From CAVXXB01 sp963765585 (lineage in GTDB: Bacteria; Calditrichota; Calditrichia; JAJRVZ01): DNA of 64,000 bases. Location of the stretch: positions 62,001 through 126,000 of the forward strand of contig CAVXXB010000004.1 in NCBI GenBank assembly GCA_963765585.1. The letters run 5' to 3'. The notes under the pieces are model-generated. The model ran no database searches. It was not told the DNA's origin and worked only from the letters and a program-made list of their open reading frames with translations. Each line of letters begins with the position of its first letter. Position 1 is the first letter of the stretch. The position numbers were made by a program, and so were the translations under genes. Shown here piece after piece: positions 27,143 to 38,379 of this stretch.

Positions 27143-27849
27143 TATTTACCTAAATACATTTGAATCATTAATATTGAGTCCATATAAGCATGAGCAAAAA
27201 TCAAAATCCATAGATTACGTTTCAGTTTGATGTATGAAATTGCTAAAGCAAAACCCATGAAACTTGTTTGAACAATACCCATTGGTCCCCAAGCATAATG
27301 GATAAAGCCAAATATTATTGAACTGATTACAACTGCAAATTTAATCAAATTTTTATCATTCAATTTAAATTCTGAAATTCTTGTTATAAGAAATCCCCGA
27401 TAAATGACCTCTTCGCCAAAAGAGGATGCTATGAAAACTGCAACAAGCGCTACAATCAACATGGGTAAATTTCCTTGAAGGTAGTTATACCCACTCATAT
27501 CAGCACTTTCAGGTATTCCAGTAATATTTGCCATAATTACAGATCCGAGAACAAAACCGATCATAGCGATGATAAAGACTACAAATGAAATTAGTATATT
27601 ACGAAGATTGATATTTTTAATACTGAGACCTAAATGTTGCCAGTTCTGTTTTCTTAAACGTAGACCTAACCATATTAATAATAACATAAAAATATTTGCC
27701 ACCCATGCAATACTCTGAAGAAAAATTGGATTGTCCTCTAATAAGGGATAACCAATTATTATAATGATAGGTGCCGTCGAAAAGATAATAGTGATTTCAA
27801 GTAATTTAGCAAGCTTGTTATTTTTTAAAGCAAGTTCAATTGATGTCAT
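27142..27849 (-). CDS. CPBP family intramembrane metalloprotease (copy 3)
   Basis: 235 residues, about seven membrane helices. Motifs: SSFGEEVIYRGFLITRI (EExxxR), FGFIHYAWGP (FxxxH) and FAHAYMDSILM. ILIFAHAYMDSI ends in the usual last His. It is a cassette gene with its attC lost on the 3' side, where it runs into the truncated PIN gene by TAATG overlap. CPBP proteases can act in self-protection against bacteriocins. Confidence 0.85.
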   Translation of the reverse strand: MTSIELALKNNKLAKLLEITIIFSTAPIIIIIGYPLLEDNPIFLQSIAWVANIFMLLLIWLGLRLRKQNWQHLGLSIKNINLRNILISFVVFIIAMIGFVLGSVIMANITGIPESADMSGYNYLQGNLPMLIVALVAVFIASSFGEEVIYRGFLITRISEFKLNDKNLIKFAVVISSIIFGFIHYAWGPMGIVQTSFMGFALAISYIKLKRNLWILIFAHAYMDSILMIQMYLGK

Positions 27850-27873
27850 AAATAACCTTTTCTTTATGTAATC

Positions 27874-27970
27874 GCGTAACGTTTAGGTTTAAAGGATTTA
27901 ACAATGTAAAAACTCCGAATCCAGAATCATGCCTACCGTGTTAAATTCCTTGTACAACCTTTTGTTAGGC
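27874..27970 (-). repeat. attC site, type C (97 bp)
   Basis: Boxes GCGTAAC and GTTAGGC. Stem GGATTTAACA with TGTTAAATTCC and the centre CTCCGAATCCAGAATCATGC resemble the site at 25887. It is the last site before the DUF4832 block. Confidence 0.8.
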
Positions 27971-27974
27971 ATGT

Positions 27975-28150
27975 TTAAATTGTGAATTTTTGAATGAACC
28001 AGTGTAGGTTAACAGTAAAAAACAATATTGTATAAATTATAAATGGAACACCTGACCAAAATACATATTTTCTGATTAAATATTTTTTATCAATTGGCAA
28101 ATCATTTTTAAAACTGACATTGAATTCTATATCGTCTATTTTTCTTTGTA
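27975..28150 (-). pseudogene. Small membrane protein remnant without a start
   Basis: The frame ending at TAA 27975 codes KNDLPIDKKYLIRKYVFW and SGVPFIIYTILFFTVNLHWF, one membrane helix, and is open up to a stop near 28150 with no ATG, GTG or TTG in it. It directly precedes an attC site as a cassette gene would, so it is probably the 3' end of a cassette gene cut when the neighbouring DUF4832 block came in. Confidence 0.4.
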
Positions 28151-28273
28151 ATTATGTCAGTATCACCGTTTTTTCACATTTTTGTGATGAGATATTTTTG
28201 TAATTGATGAAAGCAAGCAGCTTACACTCAATAATTGTTGAGCACAAGACAGCTTGGTTCTGCCAGCTTGCGG

Positions 28274-28504
28274 TTTTATTAAATACGGTTAATTGTATTT
28301 AATACTTCCAGTAGTCGGATTAGCACACTTACAGCCTACGCTCTTTTGGTTTCGCTTTTGCCGAGGTAAATTTAGGGGGCAACTGTAGTCGAACCAATTA
28401 AGTTTGCACCAAGGGAAGTATTCCAGATATCGTAATTGGCAAACTCTATACAACGCTTGTTAGTGCTCGTTTCTTTAGGATCATTGATCTTCAGGTAAAT
28501 ATCA
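28274..28504. repeat. Direct repeat, 3' region of DUF4832 gene (copy 1)
   Basis: TTTATTAAATACGGTTAATT, the phrase ACTTCCAGTAGTCGGATTAG and the last codons of the DUF4832 gene recur at 30206-30437 at about 85 percent identity. It marks a duplication of the 3' end and downstream region. Confidence 0.75.
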
Positions 28505-30193
28505 TAGGCACCAGGAGGCACCTCACCAAATGCGTCCATATTAATTGAGAAGTTCAAATCACGCCATGCAGCGGTATTGTCTGCCCTGCTGTCCAAATCA
28601 GGCCGCCAATCCCTTGCGTCAAGGTTTGTAAGTGCCGTGTAAGTGTTAAAACTATCTTTGGCTTTCAAAATTATCGACACATTTTTCTTGTTTACTACAT
28701 TACCAAAACCGACGTTTTGGATCTTCCCTTCAAACCTCAGGGTACCATTCTGATTTACCCATTCACTTGCATTTGCCTCGCGCAGCACTAAGCGGTAGCC
28801 CAGTCGGTCACGCATATATTCCATTCCGTTTCTGCCGTTATATACCGGGTCAAAGATTGCCGTTCGCGTCACTCCATCATGTGGCGGCGTAAACGGTGCG
28901 GTGACATTTTCTTCATTATAAACAAAATCACCCCAAAGTTTATAGGTGCGTCGGTTCCAGCTTGTATTCAAATGAGTTGTTTGTGCATAAGCGGCTTCAT
29001 AAACAGCGTTTAGAAATCGGGGATAGATATTATCGTCAGAACCGGGCCCAACTGATTCACCGCCATAGAAGTTATTTTGATTTCTCATCCAGGTTAAAGC
29101 AGCGTTACGATCAAAATCACCTTGATCCCCGGTTCCAATAAATGGGAATCCTTCGGAAAGCGAGCCATTGTCATCATAAGCGCCGCCCCGCGAACCCGCC
29201 GAATAACTATCATTGAACATGCCGAAACGTTGCGCTGGTGTTCCGCGCGCCGGGGCCGGCATTAAATTCGTAAAGCTGTAATCGGTACCGTACTCAACGT
29301 TATGCCATGCCATGACTCCGCCCGCGTGTACTAAAATTGAACGCGAAGCGGGAACATAGCCCAGCAATGCTTTCAAGAGCCAGTGGTATCCCTCCGCAGT
29401 TCTGGCGTATGATGACGAGTGCATTTCGCCCCATGGGCCAAACATACCCCCTTTAACAACCATTATGCACTCTTCGAATTCGCTGAAAACACTTCCCAGC
29501 TGCCAAAGATGATATTGTACCCAGTTTTTGTCCTCATGACCGGCGATACCGCACAAATCAGATTCGTTAACAACTCCGGTTTCGTACCAAACCCGGCCTT
29601 TGGGCGCCCCGGGTTCGCAATCATGAATGAATTGGTTATATCCTCCACGATTATTATAAGTAAAGCCCCGTCCGTCATAATTAAATTTGACAATGGCAAC
29701 AGCTTCGCTTTCTCTTACTTTCTGAAGTGCTGCCCTGACATAATCAAGTGCAGCGGGTGTTAAAGGTTGCGTTGTTCCATAATCTGGCGGAAGCGTACCA
29801 TCAGCACTCCAGGGCCCGATGGGCATTCCGGTGAGAGGGGCATTCGACGAAAAGTTTTTCAGGTCAAATTCCATATAAACGATGCGCGCATTAACAAAGA
29901 CCGTGGTACCACTAATAACGGCTCCTATGTCAGGAAAACCCGGAGTTCCACTGTCGACCGGAATTACATATGATTCAGCCCTGTAAAAGCCTCTGTCCGG
30001 ATTCGGAATATCAACAGGATTCTCCGTATAGTTCAGCGCCTGTAACACAAGCGGGGCTGACTTCTCTATCATCTGCCCCCTTCAATACAATGCCGTTTCC
30101 GGGAGCATTCCCGGCAAATGCGACACACAACAAGCCTGTCAACACCAGGCCAACGATTAATATGATCTCATTCACTCCATTTACTTTTTTCAT
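28372..30193 (-). CDS. Secreted DUF4874/DUF4832 protein, copy 1 (frameshifted)
   Basis: About 606 residues. The signal peptide (VNEIILIVGLVLTGLLCVAFAG) lies in a frame that shifts near 30060, where one extra A stands compared with copy 4. DUF4874 N-domain: LDYTENP-like, PNPDRGFYRAES, LTPAALDYVRAALQKVRE, IVKFNYDG. DUF4832 C-domain: GMFGPWGEMHSS, FGMFNDSYSAG, ENVTAPF. A third beta-rich part (GYRLVLREANASEW, VGFGNVVNKKNVS, YDIYLKINDPKE) closes it. Most likely an extracellular glycan-binding or TIM-barrel glycosidase-like protein; function not known. Confidence 0.8.
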
Positions 30194-30205
30194 AACCAAA
30201 CCCCG

Positions 30206-30437
30206 TTTTATTAAATATGGTTAATTGTGCCTAATACTTCCAGTAGTCGGATTAGCAAAGTTGCCGTTTGCGCTCTTTTGGTTAGCCTTTGCCTATTTAA
30301 ATCTATAGGGCAACCGTAGTCGAACCAATTACATTTGCAACAAGGGAAGTATTCCAAATATTGTGATTCGCAAACTGTATACAACGTTTGTTAGTGCTCG
30401 TTTCTTTTAGATCATTAATCTCCAAGTAAATATCATA
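30206..30437. repeat. Direct repeat, 3' region of DUF4832 gene (copy 2)
   Basis: Second copy of the repeat at 28274-28504, here without the gene body. The GH114-like gene ends two bases before it on the minus strand. Confidence 0.75.
30303..30437 (-). pseudogene. DUF4832 C-terminal remnant
   Basis: 44 codons, YDIYLEINDLKETSTNKRC, then FANHNIWNTSL and IGSTTVAL with a stop, equal to the end of copy 1. The rest of the gene is missing and the GH114-like gene stop (TAG, 30442) sits two bases upstream in another frame. This indicates that the GH114-like gene replaced or was inserted into a fifth DUF4832 paralogue. Confidence 0.75.
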
Positions 30438-30439
30438 GT

Positions 30440-31924
30440 CTAAGGTTCTAAATACCACCCGGGATGTGCATTATTGTAGGTCTGTAACGCAGCCCATTTA
30501 GCACCGGACGAGGTAGCTCTGCTTACGTTATCTAAATACACTCCGTCAAATCCCATGTCGACAATCTTGTCGATGGAGGATCTGCCATCCGCAAACTGGG
30601 AATGATCATACGTGGGACTTTTATACGGGCTGCCACCTCTTACAATAATATCCCTCCATTCAGGATGCCACCAAATCGGGGTGGATTCACTGGCGTATTG
30701 TCCGCGGTAAGCCGACCATAGCTGCCAATTTGGGATACTATCATCCTTAAATCTTTCACGGGCGGGTATAAATGTGCCATTCTCAACAACGCCGCGGAGG
30801 AAAGATCTTGGGCTAGGATTAACCATGACTGGGTCGGCATACCACCGGTATAATTCTGTAGTACCGATACTCAAATACGCGATAACCTGCCTTCTGCCGC
30901 CCTGGGGTTTTGTTTTAAGGGTTTCAACCTCTTCCTTAGTAAGAGATCCTCCGCCGAAATGCGCATCAATATAGAAAGCATCCCACTCAGAGGCCGCGAG
31001 GTCCTCAATATATGCCTTCCTGCCTTCATCTTGCTTGTAGCCTTTCGCCACCCAAAAAAAGTCCCATTCAGTACCGTGGTCTGCTATCGCTTGAGCAACC
31101 ACGTCCGCGGAACCGGTAGGTTGAAATCGTCCGCCTTTGAAAGGAACCAAATAACCAGCAGTCTTGGTTATATCGAGACGTCTGGCGGGATTAGTTTCCC
31201 AATCGGGCCAATTCGTGTATTTACCGGTGCTGATCATGTACAGATGGTTTTTCGCATCCATCATACTAAGAACATTGTTGCTGTTTAATGTGTGCGCTAT
31301 ACCGGCAGGTATCGGATCATGGATTATATTGTAACTGTTAGAGGAAGGCGAATATATTGGCATATAACCGGGATTTCCTATCCCTGGTGACTGATACACT
31401 TCTGCACTTAACCGCGGGTGCCAGAGAATATTATTATCGGCAGCAATTTTCTGGTTATCAGTAACAACTTTTACGGTGCTTCCATTAGTGTTCGCCGTAC
31501 CCTTTATGCCAACCTTGGATAGGTTTGCTAACCTGTTTACAGTTGTAGTGCTAAAATTTTCAATCCCCCAACCATCGAGCAAGTTAATGAAATTCTGATC
31601 ATATGAATTATTCGGATTTCCATCTATATGGGCAAATTCCAAAGTGTCTTGCGGAACAACCTGAAAGTTAGGATTTCGAGTCTTCGCCTTGATGGTAAGC
31701 TCCATTATTAATGCCTGCATCTTACGGGCGCGGCCAACATCGCTGACATCATCAGGATCACCATAATACGCTTCAACCATCGCATTTAGCTCCGTTATAG
31801 TGGATCCCCCCTTGGGTATCCAAGGTCCATTTTGTTTGTTGGGAATCCAGGAAATCAGAGTCGGAGCGAATCCAATAGCAGCGGTTGCGAGCATGCCGGT
31901 TTTTAAAAATTCTTTTCTGTTCAT
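30440..31924 (-). CDS. Secreted GH114-like (TM1410-type) glycosidase
   Basis: 494 residues. N-terminus MNRKEFLKTGMLATAAIGF is a Tat-like signal with RK in place of RR. Residues about 230-494 are a TIM-barrel domain of the GH114/TM1410 group: WDAFYIDAHFG, RRQVIAYLSIGTTELYRWY, WWHPEWRDIIV and IVDMGFDGVYLDNVS, in which the Asp of DGVYLDN is the conserved acid. GH114 enzymes (as in PelA) cut alpha-1,4-galactosamine-containing polymers. The first 200 residues are unfamiliar. It sits inside the DUF4832 family block and so may act on the same extracellular glycan. Confidence 0.72.
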   Translation of the reverse strand: MNRKEFLKTGMLATAAIGFAPTLISWIPNKQNGPWIPKGGSTITELNAMVEAYYGDPDDVSDVGRARKMQALIMELTIKAKTRNPNFQVVPQDTLEFAHIDGNPNNSYDQNFINLLDGWGIENFSTTTVNRLANLSKVGIKGTANTNGSTVKVVTDNQKIAADNNILWHPRLSAEVYQSPGIGNPGYMPIYSPSSNSYNIIHDPIPAGIAHTLNSNNVLSMMDAKNHLYMISTGKYTNWPDWETNPARRLDITKTAGYLVPFKGGRFQPTGSADVVAQAIADHGTEWDFFWVAKGYKQDEGRKAYIEDLAASEWDAFYIDAHFGGGSLTKEEVETLKTKPQGGRRQVIAYLSIGTTELYRWYADPVMVNPSPRSFLRGVVENGTFIPARERFKDDSIPNWQLWSAYRGQYASESTPIWWHPEWRDIIVRGGSPYKSPTYDHSQFADGRSSIDKIVDMGFDGVYLDNVSRATSSGAKWAALQTYNNAHPGWYLEP

Positions 31925-32166
31925 AACGTTTCCTTTATGTTATTTAACCCGATCTACTCAGAAACCACAGAGCACACAGAGTTAATCCGAATGATTTATT
32001 TGGGTTACATTTATATCAAAAATTTTATCTTAATAAAATAGATTACTTTTATAATTCGTTTAACCATTTGGTTTTATAAAATTTAATTTTACTCTGAGTA
32101 CTCTGTGGTGAATTATTCAGGTTAATTATTGTTCATCTACTTGCCCCCGATAAAAGAGCATGCAGT

Positions 32167-34389
32167 CTATAACACTGTCGTCGAGCCAATTAAGTTTGCA
32201 CCAAGTGCAGCATTCCAACTATTCCCCTTATTCGCAAATCGTATACTGCGCTTGTTCGCGCTTTGTTCTTTCGGATCATTGATCTTCAGGTATATATCAT
32301 ATTCACCGGGTGGCACCTCACCAAATGCGTCCATGTTAATCGAGAAGTTCAAATCACGCCATGCATCGGTATTCGTTGCCCGGGAGTCCGGCATTTCACC
32401 ATTCGGACCCGCCTGCGCCGGCAGCCAGTCATACGGGTCAATGTTCGTGAGCACCGCATTGGATACAAACCCATCGGATTTGGATTTCAGAATTACCTTC
32501 ACGGCTTTTTTGTTAAAGATCTTACCCCAGCCGACGTTCTGGATCTTTCCGGCAAATATAAGGGTACCATTCTGTTTTACCGATTCACTTGCTTTAGCCT
32601 CACGCAATACTAACCGGTAGCCCATTCGGTCACGGTAATATGCCAGCGCGCTCTGGCCTTCATATACCGGGTCATAGAGAACCTGTACTGTTTTACCGTT
32701 CCACGGGTAAGTTATCGCCACATCAATGCTTTCTTTTGTATATGGATAATCAGCCCGCGACTTAAATCTGCCCGGACCCTGCTGGATACACATATAAGTC
32801 CAGTTGGCAATACTATGTTCATAGAACATGGAAGGAAAACGCAAAATGACGTCGTTTAAAGGGCTGCCTACCCGTTCGCCCACGGGAAGATAGCCTCCGT
32901 TGGTGCCGGTCTCAGGCTCCTCACCAATTTGTTCACCGCCATAGACGGACATCTTTCCCAGGAAGTTCATAACCTTGGTGCGGTCCCAATCAATAAAATA
33001 AACTCCACGCCACCGCGCATCACGTAACTTTTCCGGGACGGCTACAAGCCGGTTGGTTCCGGAATCATTATATCCTATAAGCGGCGATACGCCAGGTCTT
33101 GTCAATGACGGATCCACTCCTTTGGGATTATATCCCGGCAGAATTGGATCATACGCCAGCATTCTATACCCTTCGGTCAATGAGCCACCGTCACCATAAG
33201 AATATTCGTCTGCTGACCAGCCATTTGAATCGTCGAACATACCAAAACGCGCCTCCGGTGTACCGCGCACCGGGGTGGGGAATGTCTCCAGTGTGCCAAA
33301 GTCATACGTCGTATTGTAGGTGCGGTTATACCAGGCCAGGAACGCACCAATGTGTGTCATTATCGGTTTATCATCGGGAACCGCATCCAGCAATGAATTT
33401 AAAATGATCTCGTAATGGCCTGGTACTTCAGCATCATAATTTGAGTGGGTTTCGCCCCAGGGACCAAAGGTGCCCGAATCAAATGCCCATATAACGTCTG
33501 AGTATTCATGGAAAATTGGCTTGAGCTGATGATAATGATACTGTACCCAATTCATATCGGTAAACCCGGGCACGGTACACATTCTAAATATTGGCGAAGA
33601 TCCGCGCCATGTACCCGCGCCTGGTTTTGCAATGTGAGCAGCACGATTCTCAGCCGTAACCGGTTTTTCGTAGTCTGCCTTATAATAGTATCTTTCGTCG
33701 GCTGGATGAGGGGCCAGCATCTTCATAATTAAGATTATCTGCAGTCCAAACAACATGGTTCCAGCCTTTTGGGTCATAACAAACGCGTATATGCGCGACA
33801 CTGTTGGTGCTTGGATCTTATGAATTCAAGTTGGTTTCTCAGGAAATCAAGCCCGATAGGGTGTTATGGGTCCGTCTACGCCTACTCGCGTATGGTCAGC
33901 GGGATTACCAGGGGAGTTATCGCACCACGCATTCGATGAAAATTCATTTAGGACAAGGTAGAACTGAATTATGCGTGGTTCAACAGGGACGTTGCAATAC
34001 TCGGGACCTACGCCTTCCGGACCCAGATACATCGGCGGGGTCATTTCGTAAGCCATCTTAAAGGGTTGGCCTAAAATTGTATTGGCGTTTACCGGAATTG
34101 TCATATGCCCCCAATAGTTTGAACCTCCCGGTTTATCAGGGATAAAGGCTCCCAGGCCGGCAGCGTCGTCATTGCCTCTTTCAAAGCCCCTGTCCGGATT
34201 CGGAATATCAACAGGATTCTCCGTATAGTCAAGCGCCTGTAACACAAGCGGGGCTGCTTCTCTATCATCCGCACCTTTCAATACAATGTCGTTACCGGGA
34301 GCCTGCCCCGCAAATGCGACACACAACAAGCCAGTCAACAACAGGCCAACGATTAACATGATTTCATTCACGCTATTTACTTTTTTCAA
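32167..34389 (-). CDS. Secreted DUF4874/DUF4832 protein, copy 2 (at least three frameshifts)
   Basis: Signal peptide SVNEIMLIVGLLLTGLLCVAFAG and NPDRGFERG open the gene; the frame stops at 33847. Between 33700 and 33860 the coding content hops through three frames: LDFLRNQLEFIRSK, then YDPKGWNHVVWTADNLNYED, then PHPADERYYYKADYEKPV, all of which fit the family. The rest, GTFGPWGETHSNY, FGMFDDSNGWS and DUF4832 C-part to GANLIGSTTVL, is intact. Sequence is clearly diverged from the other copies in the N-terminal half. Either a decaying gene or an error-rich stretch. Confidence 0.7.
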
Positions 34390-34440
34390 AACTTAACCTC
34401 CAAATTAATGTAATAAATGTACGCCTTTGCCGATGTAAAT

Positions 34441-36349
34441 CTATGGGGTAACTGTAGTCGAGCCAATTAAGTTTGCTCCAAGGTCAGCATTCCAACTATT
34501 TCCCTTATTCGCAAACCGTATGCAGCGCTTGTTCGCGCTTTTTTCTTTCGGATCATTGATCTTCAGGTAAATATCATATTCACCGGGGGGCACCTCACCG
34601 AATGCGTCCATATTTAATGAGAAGTTCAAATCACGCCATGCCGCCGTATTGTCCGGCCTGCCGTTGCCACCCTCACCCGTCAACCAATCCCTTGCGTCAA
34701 GGTCCGTAGCTGCCGCGTAAGAGTTAGAACCATCTTTGGACTTCAGAATAACCGACACCTTTTTCTTGTTTACCACATTACCAAAGCCAACATTTTGGAT
34801 CTTCCCTTTGAACCTCAGGGTACCATTCTGCTTTACCCATTCACTCGCCTTAGCCTCACGCAACACTAAACGGTAACCTAATCTGTCGCGGAAGTATTCT
34901 AGTCCGGTTCTACCGTCATATACCGGGTCAAAGATTGCCGTTTTTGTCGGTCCGGTGTAAGGAGTATCTGTCTCTCTACTTGATGCCGGGAACGTAACCG
35001 GTTTAGTGACATTGGCTTCATTATAAATAAAACTATTCCACCGGTTATATCTGCCGTGTCTCATATTCAAAGCAGTTGTCCGGAATTCCTGAGCCTCTAT
35101 AATAGCGCCCGGCATATTTCCAAAAGCATTATCACCGACCCCGCCTTCAACCTGAAGGATTGTGTTTCGATGATAAAGCCAGGTAAGAAATCTGAAACGG
35201 TCATGCGGAGCATGAAACCTGCCATTGTCGCTATAATTTGCCGCATAACTATCGTCGAAAAAACCAAATCGCGCCTCCGGTGAGCCTTTGGGTGGCACCG
35301 GCATTTCGTCTATATTAGCAGCGGTAAAATTGGTCCCATACGTAAGATTATACCATGCCATGAATAAGCGCTGATTTGTTAAAAGAAGACGCGAAGCGGG
35401 AACAACTTCCAAATATGTATCGAATAAGCTTCTTGGCAGCCTCGGCGCTCAGAGCCATGGGTGATGAGTGCTGTTCGCCCCATGGACCAAACATACCCGT
35501 TTTAACACACATGATGATGTCTTCGAATTCAGCAAAGATGGGTTTAAGCTGCCAGAGATGATATTCAATCCAGTCTTTGTCCGTATGACCGGGTACATCA
35601 CACATGGCAGATGGATTATTAGGAGTTACGTATGCCGGTTCCGGGCCATGAATGAGTCCTTCGGTGAGATCCAGATCGGGATACTTATGGGGTTCAATAT
35701 AATTAAACCCGTTGCCGTCATAAGAAAATTTCACAAAGGCTACGCCTCTGCCATCTCTCACCTTCTGCAGCAGGCCTCTTATATAATCGAGCGCAAACGG
35801 GGTTAGGGGTTGTGTCTTTCCTGTTCTTGTGGCTCCGGTGCCCGGGTCTGCAAACAATCCATCATCCTTGTAAGCAAAAGCATCTTTCGCCGAGAGGAAC
35901 GCATTCGACGAAAAGTTACACAGGTCAAAACACATGAATGATATGGAAGGCATGGCAGAGACCCCGGTACCGCCAACGTATGGGCCGGTGTTTTGATTCA
36001 CCCCATTATAAAATTGGGTCTCTTCGATATCATCACCTTCCACGGGCGGCACCTGTCTTCCATGATACAGCACAGAATTGGCGTCAACCGGGACGCGGTG
36101 ATCTACTTCAGGCGTAATTCCAAAAGGCGAATTTTTCTCATTAACCGAATCCGGCGATATATTCTGCCACCGTCCCCGGTAGGCGCCTCTGTCAGGATTA
36201 GGAATATCAACCGGATTTTCGGTATAGTCCAGCGCCTGTAATACCAGCGGGGCTTCTTTGCTATCACCTGCATAAGCGGCACACAGCAAGACCATCAACA
36301 CCATGCCAGCGATGAACAGATTTTTTTTCACGCTAAGTATTTTTTCCAC
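34441..36349 (-). CDS. Secreted DUF4874/DUF4832 protein, copy 3 (one frameshift)
   Basis: About 635 residues; signal peptide KKNLFIAGMVLMVLLCAAYAG. NPDRGAYRGRWQN, LTPFALDYIRGLLQKVRDG, VAFVKFSYDGNGF and GMFGPWGEQHSS match copy 4 closely. Frame changes near 35430, where copy 4 reads YLEAVPASRALLT and this copy YLEVVPASRLLLT in the second frame. The rest ends NAFG... GANLIGSTTVTP. Without the shift it would be full length. Tandem with copies 2 and 4, 40-50 bases apart. Confidence 0.78.
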
Positions 36350-36390
36350 AAAATTACCTCTAACCTGATATAATAATTGCCGACGTACAT

Positions 36391-38379
36391 CTATGGGATG
36401 ACAGTCGTCGAACCAATTAAGTTTGCACCAAGGTCAGTATTCCAACTATTTCCTTTATTCGCAAACCGTATGCAACGCTTGTTAGCGCTTTGTTCTTTAG
36501 GATCATTGATCTTCAGGTAAATATCATAGTCCCCGGCAGGAACATTACCAAAAGCGGACATTTTTACCGAGAAATTCATATCACGCCATGCAGCCATATT
36601 GTCCGGCCTGCCGTTGCCACCCTCATCCGTCAGCCAATCCCTTGCGTCAAGATCGGTAGTTGCCATGTAAGCGTTAGAACCAGCTTTGGACTTCAGAATA
36701 ACCGACACCTTTTTCTTGTTTACGACATTACCAAAGCCAACATTTTGGATCTTGCCTTCGAACCGCAGGGTACCATTCGGCTCTGCCCATTCACTCGCCT
36801 TAGCCTCGCGCAACACTAACCGGTAGCCCATTCTGTCGCGGAAATATTCCAGTCCGGTTCTACCGTCATATACCGGGTCAAAGATTGCCGTTTTAGTTTC
36901 TCCGGTGAAAGTCTTTCCCCTTAACTCTTCTTCGTTGGCTGGGAACTGAACTGGTGTAGTGACATTTGCTTCATTATAAATAAAACTATTCCAGCGGTTA
37001 TATCTGCCGTGTCTCATATTCAAATTACTTGTCCGGAGTTGTTGGGCTTCTATAATAGCACCAGGCATATTGCCAAAAACATTATCGCCGATCCCACCTT
37101 CTCCCTGAACGATTTGGTTTTGCTTATTAATCCATGTGATAACTCTGTACCGATCATATGTACTGCTTCCGTATCTGCGATTGATCATAGGATCGCCTTC
37201 GGAAATCGAGCCATTATCACCCCAACTACCAGCTGCATAACTATCGTTGAAAAAACCAAAACGCGCCTCCGGCGAGCCCTTTGGCGGAACCGGCATGGCG
37301 TCTATATTAGTAAAGGTATAGGTGGTCCCATACGTTTCGTTATACCATGCCAGAAATCCCCCTGCATGCGTTAAAAGCGCTCGTGAAGCAGGAACAGCCT
37401 CCAGATATGCATCTAAAAGCATCTTGTAAGCATCCACACTTTGAGCTTCAGGTGATGAGTGCTGTTCGCCCCATGGACCAAGCATCCCCGTTTTAACACA
37501 CATGATGATGTCTTCGAATTCATGGAAAATGGGTTTAAGCTGCCAAATATGATATTGTATCCAGTTTTTGTCCGTATGACCGGGTACATTACACATGGCC
37601 GATGGATTATTATCAGTTACGAATGTTGGCTCAGGTCCATGGATGAGTCCCTGGGTGAGATCCAGGCCGGGATACTTATGGGATTCAATATAATTAAACC
37701 CGTTGCCGTCATAAGAAAATTTCACAAAGGCTACGCCGTTGCCATCTCTCACCTTCTGCAGCAGGCCTCTCATATAATCAAGCGCAAACGATGTTAAAGG
37801 TTGCGTTTTTCCTGTTCTTGTGGCTCCGGTACCCGGGTCTGCAAACAATCCATCATCCTTGTACCCAAAAGCATCGGTCGCCGAGAGGAACGCGTTCGAC
37901 GAAAAGTTACACAAGTCAAAACACATAAATGATATGGCAGGAAGGGCCGAGACCCCGGTACCGCCAACGTAGGGGTTAGTGTTTTGATTAACACCATTAA
38001 AAAATTGAGTCTCTTCGATATCATCACCTTCCACAGGCGGCACCTGTCTTCCATGATACAGCACAGAATTTGCGTCAACCGGAACCCGGTGATCTACTTC
38101 AGGCGTAATACCAAAAGGCGAATTAGTCTCATTAACCGAATTCGGTGATATATTCTGCCATCGGCCTCTATAGGCGCCTCTGTCCGGATTCGGAATATCA
38201 ACAGGATTCTCCGTATAGTCAAGCGCCTGTAACACAAGCGGGGCGACTTCTCTATCATCTGCACCATTCGATACAATGTCGTTTCCGGGAGTTTGCCCCG
38301 CAAATGCGACACACAACAAACCAGTCAACACCAGGCCAACGATTAACAGGATTTTATCCACTCCAAATACTTTTTTCAT
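36391..38379 (-). CDS. Secreted DUF4874/DUF4832 protein, copy 4 (intact)
   Basis: 662 residues, the only copy with one unbroken frame. Signal peptide ILLIVGLVLTGLLCVAFAG. PNPDRGAYRGRWQNISP opens the DUF4874 part; GMLGPWGEQHSSPEAQS, FLAWYNETYG and RFGFFNDSYAAGSWGDNG the DUF4832 part; TAIFDPVYDGRTGLEYFRD, YRLVLREAKASEW and FANKGNSWNTDLGANLIG the C-terminal sandwich. The conserved GPWGE motif with acidic residues would suit a glycoside hydrolase-like barrel, though no activity is known. First gene of the four-copy block in transcription order. Confidence 0.85.
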   Translation of the reverse strand: MKKVFGVDKILLIVGLVLTGLLCVAFAGQTPGNDIVSNGADDREVAPLVLQALDYTENPVDIPNPDRGAYRGRWQNISPNSVNETNSPFGITPEVDHRVPVDANSVLYHGRQVPPVEGDDIEETQFFNGVNQNTNPYVGGTGVSALPAISFMCFDLCNFSSNAFLSATDAFGYKDDGLFADPGTGATRTGKTQPLTSFALDYMRGLLQKVRDGNGVAFVKFSYDGNGFNYIESHKYPGLDLTQGLIHGPEPTFVTDNNPSAMCNVPGHTDKNWIQYHIWQLKPIFHEFEDIIMCVKTGMLGPWGEQHSSPEAQSVDAYKMLLDAYLEAVPASRALLTHAGGFLAWYNETYGTTYTFTNIDAMPVPPKGSPEARFGFFNDSYAAGSWGDNGSISEGDPMINRRYGSSTYDRYRVITWINKQNQIVQGEGGIGDNVFGNMPGAIIEAQQLRTSNLNMRHGRYNRWNSFIYNEANVTTPVQFPANEEELRGKTFTGETKTAIFDPVYDGRTGLEYFRDRMGYRLVLREAKASEWAEPNGTLRFEGKIQNVGFGNVVNKKKVSVILKSKAGSNAYMATTDLDARDWLTDEGGNGRPDNMAAWRDMNFSVKMSAFGNVPAGDYDIYLKINDPKEQSANKRCIRFANKGNSWNTDLGANLIGSTTVIP

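Noticed and set aside
28150..28372. Search for a site-specific end of the DUF4832 block
   Set aside because: No terminal inverted repeats, target duplication, transposase or recombinase gene is seen at either end, so I do not call a transposon.
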